A stretch of 5,021 nucleotides of DNA, from positions 1-5,021 of the forward strand of contig JAKSUM010000122.1 of the NCBI GenBank assembly GCA_024409025.1. The letters run 5' to 3'. Source of the stretch: a bacterium (GTDB taxonomy: Bacteria; Vulcanimicrobiota; CADAWZ01). The notes below the pieces were generated by a model, which saw nothing but the letters and a program-made list of their open reading frames with translations, ran no database searches and was not told the DNA's origin. The position numbers were made by a program, and so were the translations under genes. Position 1 is the first letter of the stretch; each line of letters opens with the position of its first letter. Shown here piece after piece: positions 4,550-5,021 of the stretch.

Positions 4550-5021
4550 ATGGGCTTATTGACAGGAGATGTGTTCTGGAGTAATGCGGCTGAAAGATGT
4601 AGCGCCCTTAAATCCGTTGCTAAGAAATATTTAATTGAAGACTACAGCGGGTTTAATGAGTATTGTGGGGAAGATGATTTTTTGGTTTTAGCGTCAGGAG
4701 TGGACTCGGAATATGACAACCCTGAAGCCGAAGAGCGTGAATATATAAGATTCATTTCCAACATGAAATATGTAGATGCGGAATCAGATCCACGCTTTGA
4801 TGTGACTGCTCCCGTAATATACCGTATTCTAACGCCGGAGCAAAGACTCAAAGTCAATGAGATAATTGAGGAATTCAAGTCCGAGCATGGCGAATACCAC
4901 GATTATACGGCCCTTATGAAAAATGATGAGGGGTTTGATTATGACGGCTTTACCGATGACGAGCTTATAGTATTTAATGAATCCGTTGACAGTTTATATC
5001 TTTCGATTTATGACCAAGAGG
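4550..5021 (+). CDS. Acidic hypothetical protein, N-terminal 157 residues (3' end outside window)
   Basis: The ATG at 4550 follows AAGGAG (4533-4538, spacing 11) and a closer AGGA (4541-4544), and the frame remains open to the right edge. I do not recognise the protein. By hand count the visible 157 residues contain 37 Asp/Glu and 13 Lys/Arg. The start is WSNAAERCSALKSVAKKYL (10-28), probably a helix. Next come an acidic Tyr-rich stretch (FNEYCGEDD; DSEYDNPEAEEREYIRFIS), a helix RILTPEQRLKVNEIIEEFK (92-110), and a second acidic stretch (NDEGFDYDGFTDDELIVF). No signal peptide or metal site is visible. It follows the 737-codon gene by 53 nt on the same strand with no terminator between, so co-transcription and a functional link are plausible. 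Its charge would suit a protein-binding partner, inhibitor or DNA mimic, but this is inference only. Confidence 0.8.
   Translation, partial: MGLLTGDVFWSNAAERCSALKSVAKKYLIEDYSGFNEYCGEDDFLVLASGVDSEYDNPEAEEREYIRFISNMKYVDAESDPRFDVTAPVIYRILTPEQRLKVNEIIEEFKSEHGEYHDYTALMKNDEGFDYDGFTDDELIVFNESVDSLYLSIYDQE

Noticed and set aside
3872..4878. Minus-strand open frames opposite the C-terminus of the large gene and opposite the last gene
   Set aside because: They lie fully opposite well-supported plus-strand coding sequence with good starts, and have no family resemblance.

Overview
This window looks like an accessory region (prophage or integrative/conjugative element) of an AT-rich bacterium that uses strong purine-rich Shine-Dalgarno sites (GGAGG or runs of five to six G). 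The two recognisable non-HTH-only families, an ArdC-like antirestriction protein and a DUF1492/sigma-70-region-4-like phage regulator, are most familiar from Firmicutes/Clostridia mobile elements. The host cannot be fixed from the sequence, and another gut or oral anaerobe is possible. There are no rRNA, tRNA, CRISPR, integrase, transposase or phage structural genes in the window.

Layout, left to right. Positions 1-580 (minus strand) hold the first 193 residues of an ArdC-like protein, whose 3' end lies outside. Positions 581-843 are a divergent intergenic region with nested inverted repeats, a 28-nt perfect purine/pyrimidine alternation, and a hairpin or operator just upstream of the next gene. 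Positions 844-1008 (plus) encode a very acidic 54-residue protein not recognised as a known family. Its stop codon lies inside the -35 box of a near-consensus promoter for the DUF1492/sigma-like gene at 1068-1529 (plus). A bidirectional terminator (1572-1609) separates that gene from a convergent XRE-type repressor gene at 1615-2157 (minus). A short divergent promoter region (2158-2275) leads to a 737-codon plus-strand gene (2283-4496) of unknown function, with a highly charged repetitive helix in its middle. Its start is problematic: the best-placed ATG opens only a 7-codon ORF in another frame. A second, strongly acidic gene of unknown function starts at 4550 and runs off the right edge.

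How the pieces may fit together (inference). The left half looks like anti-defence and regulatory functions of a mobile element: ArdC, the small acidic protein and the sigma-like activator. The right half looks like a cargo module: an XRE regulator facing a large orphan gene, followed by an acidic partner gene. The regulator, orphan gene and acidic gene together are the best candidate here for an undescribed system, but no catalytic motif was recognised and no function is claimed.
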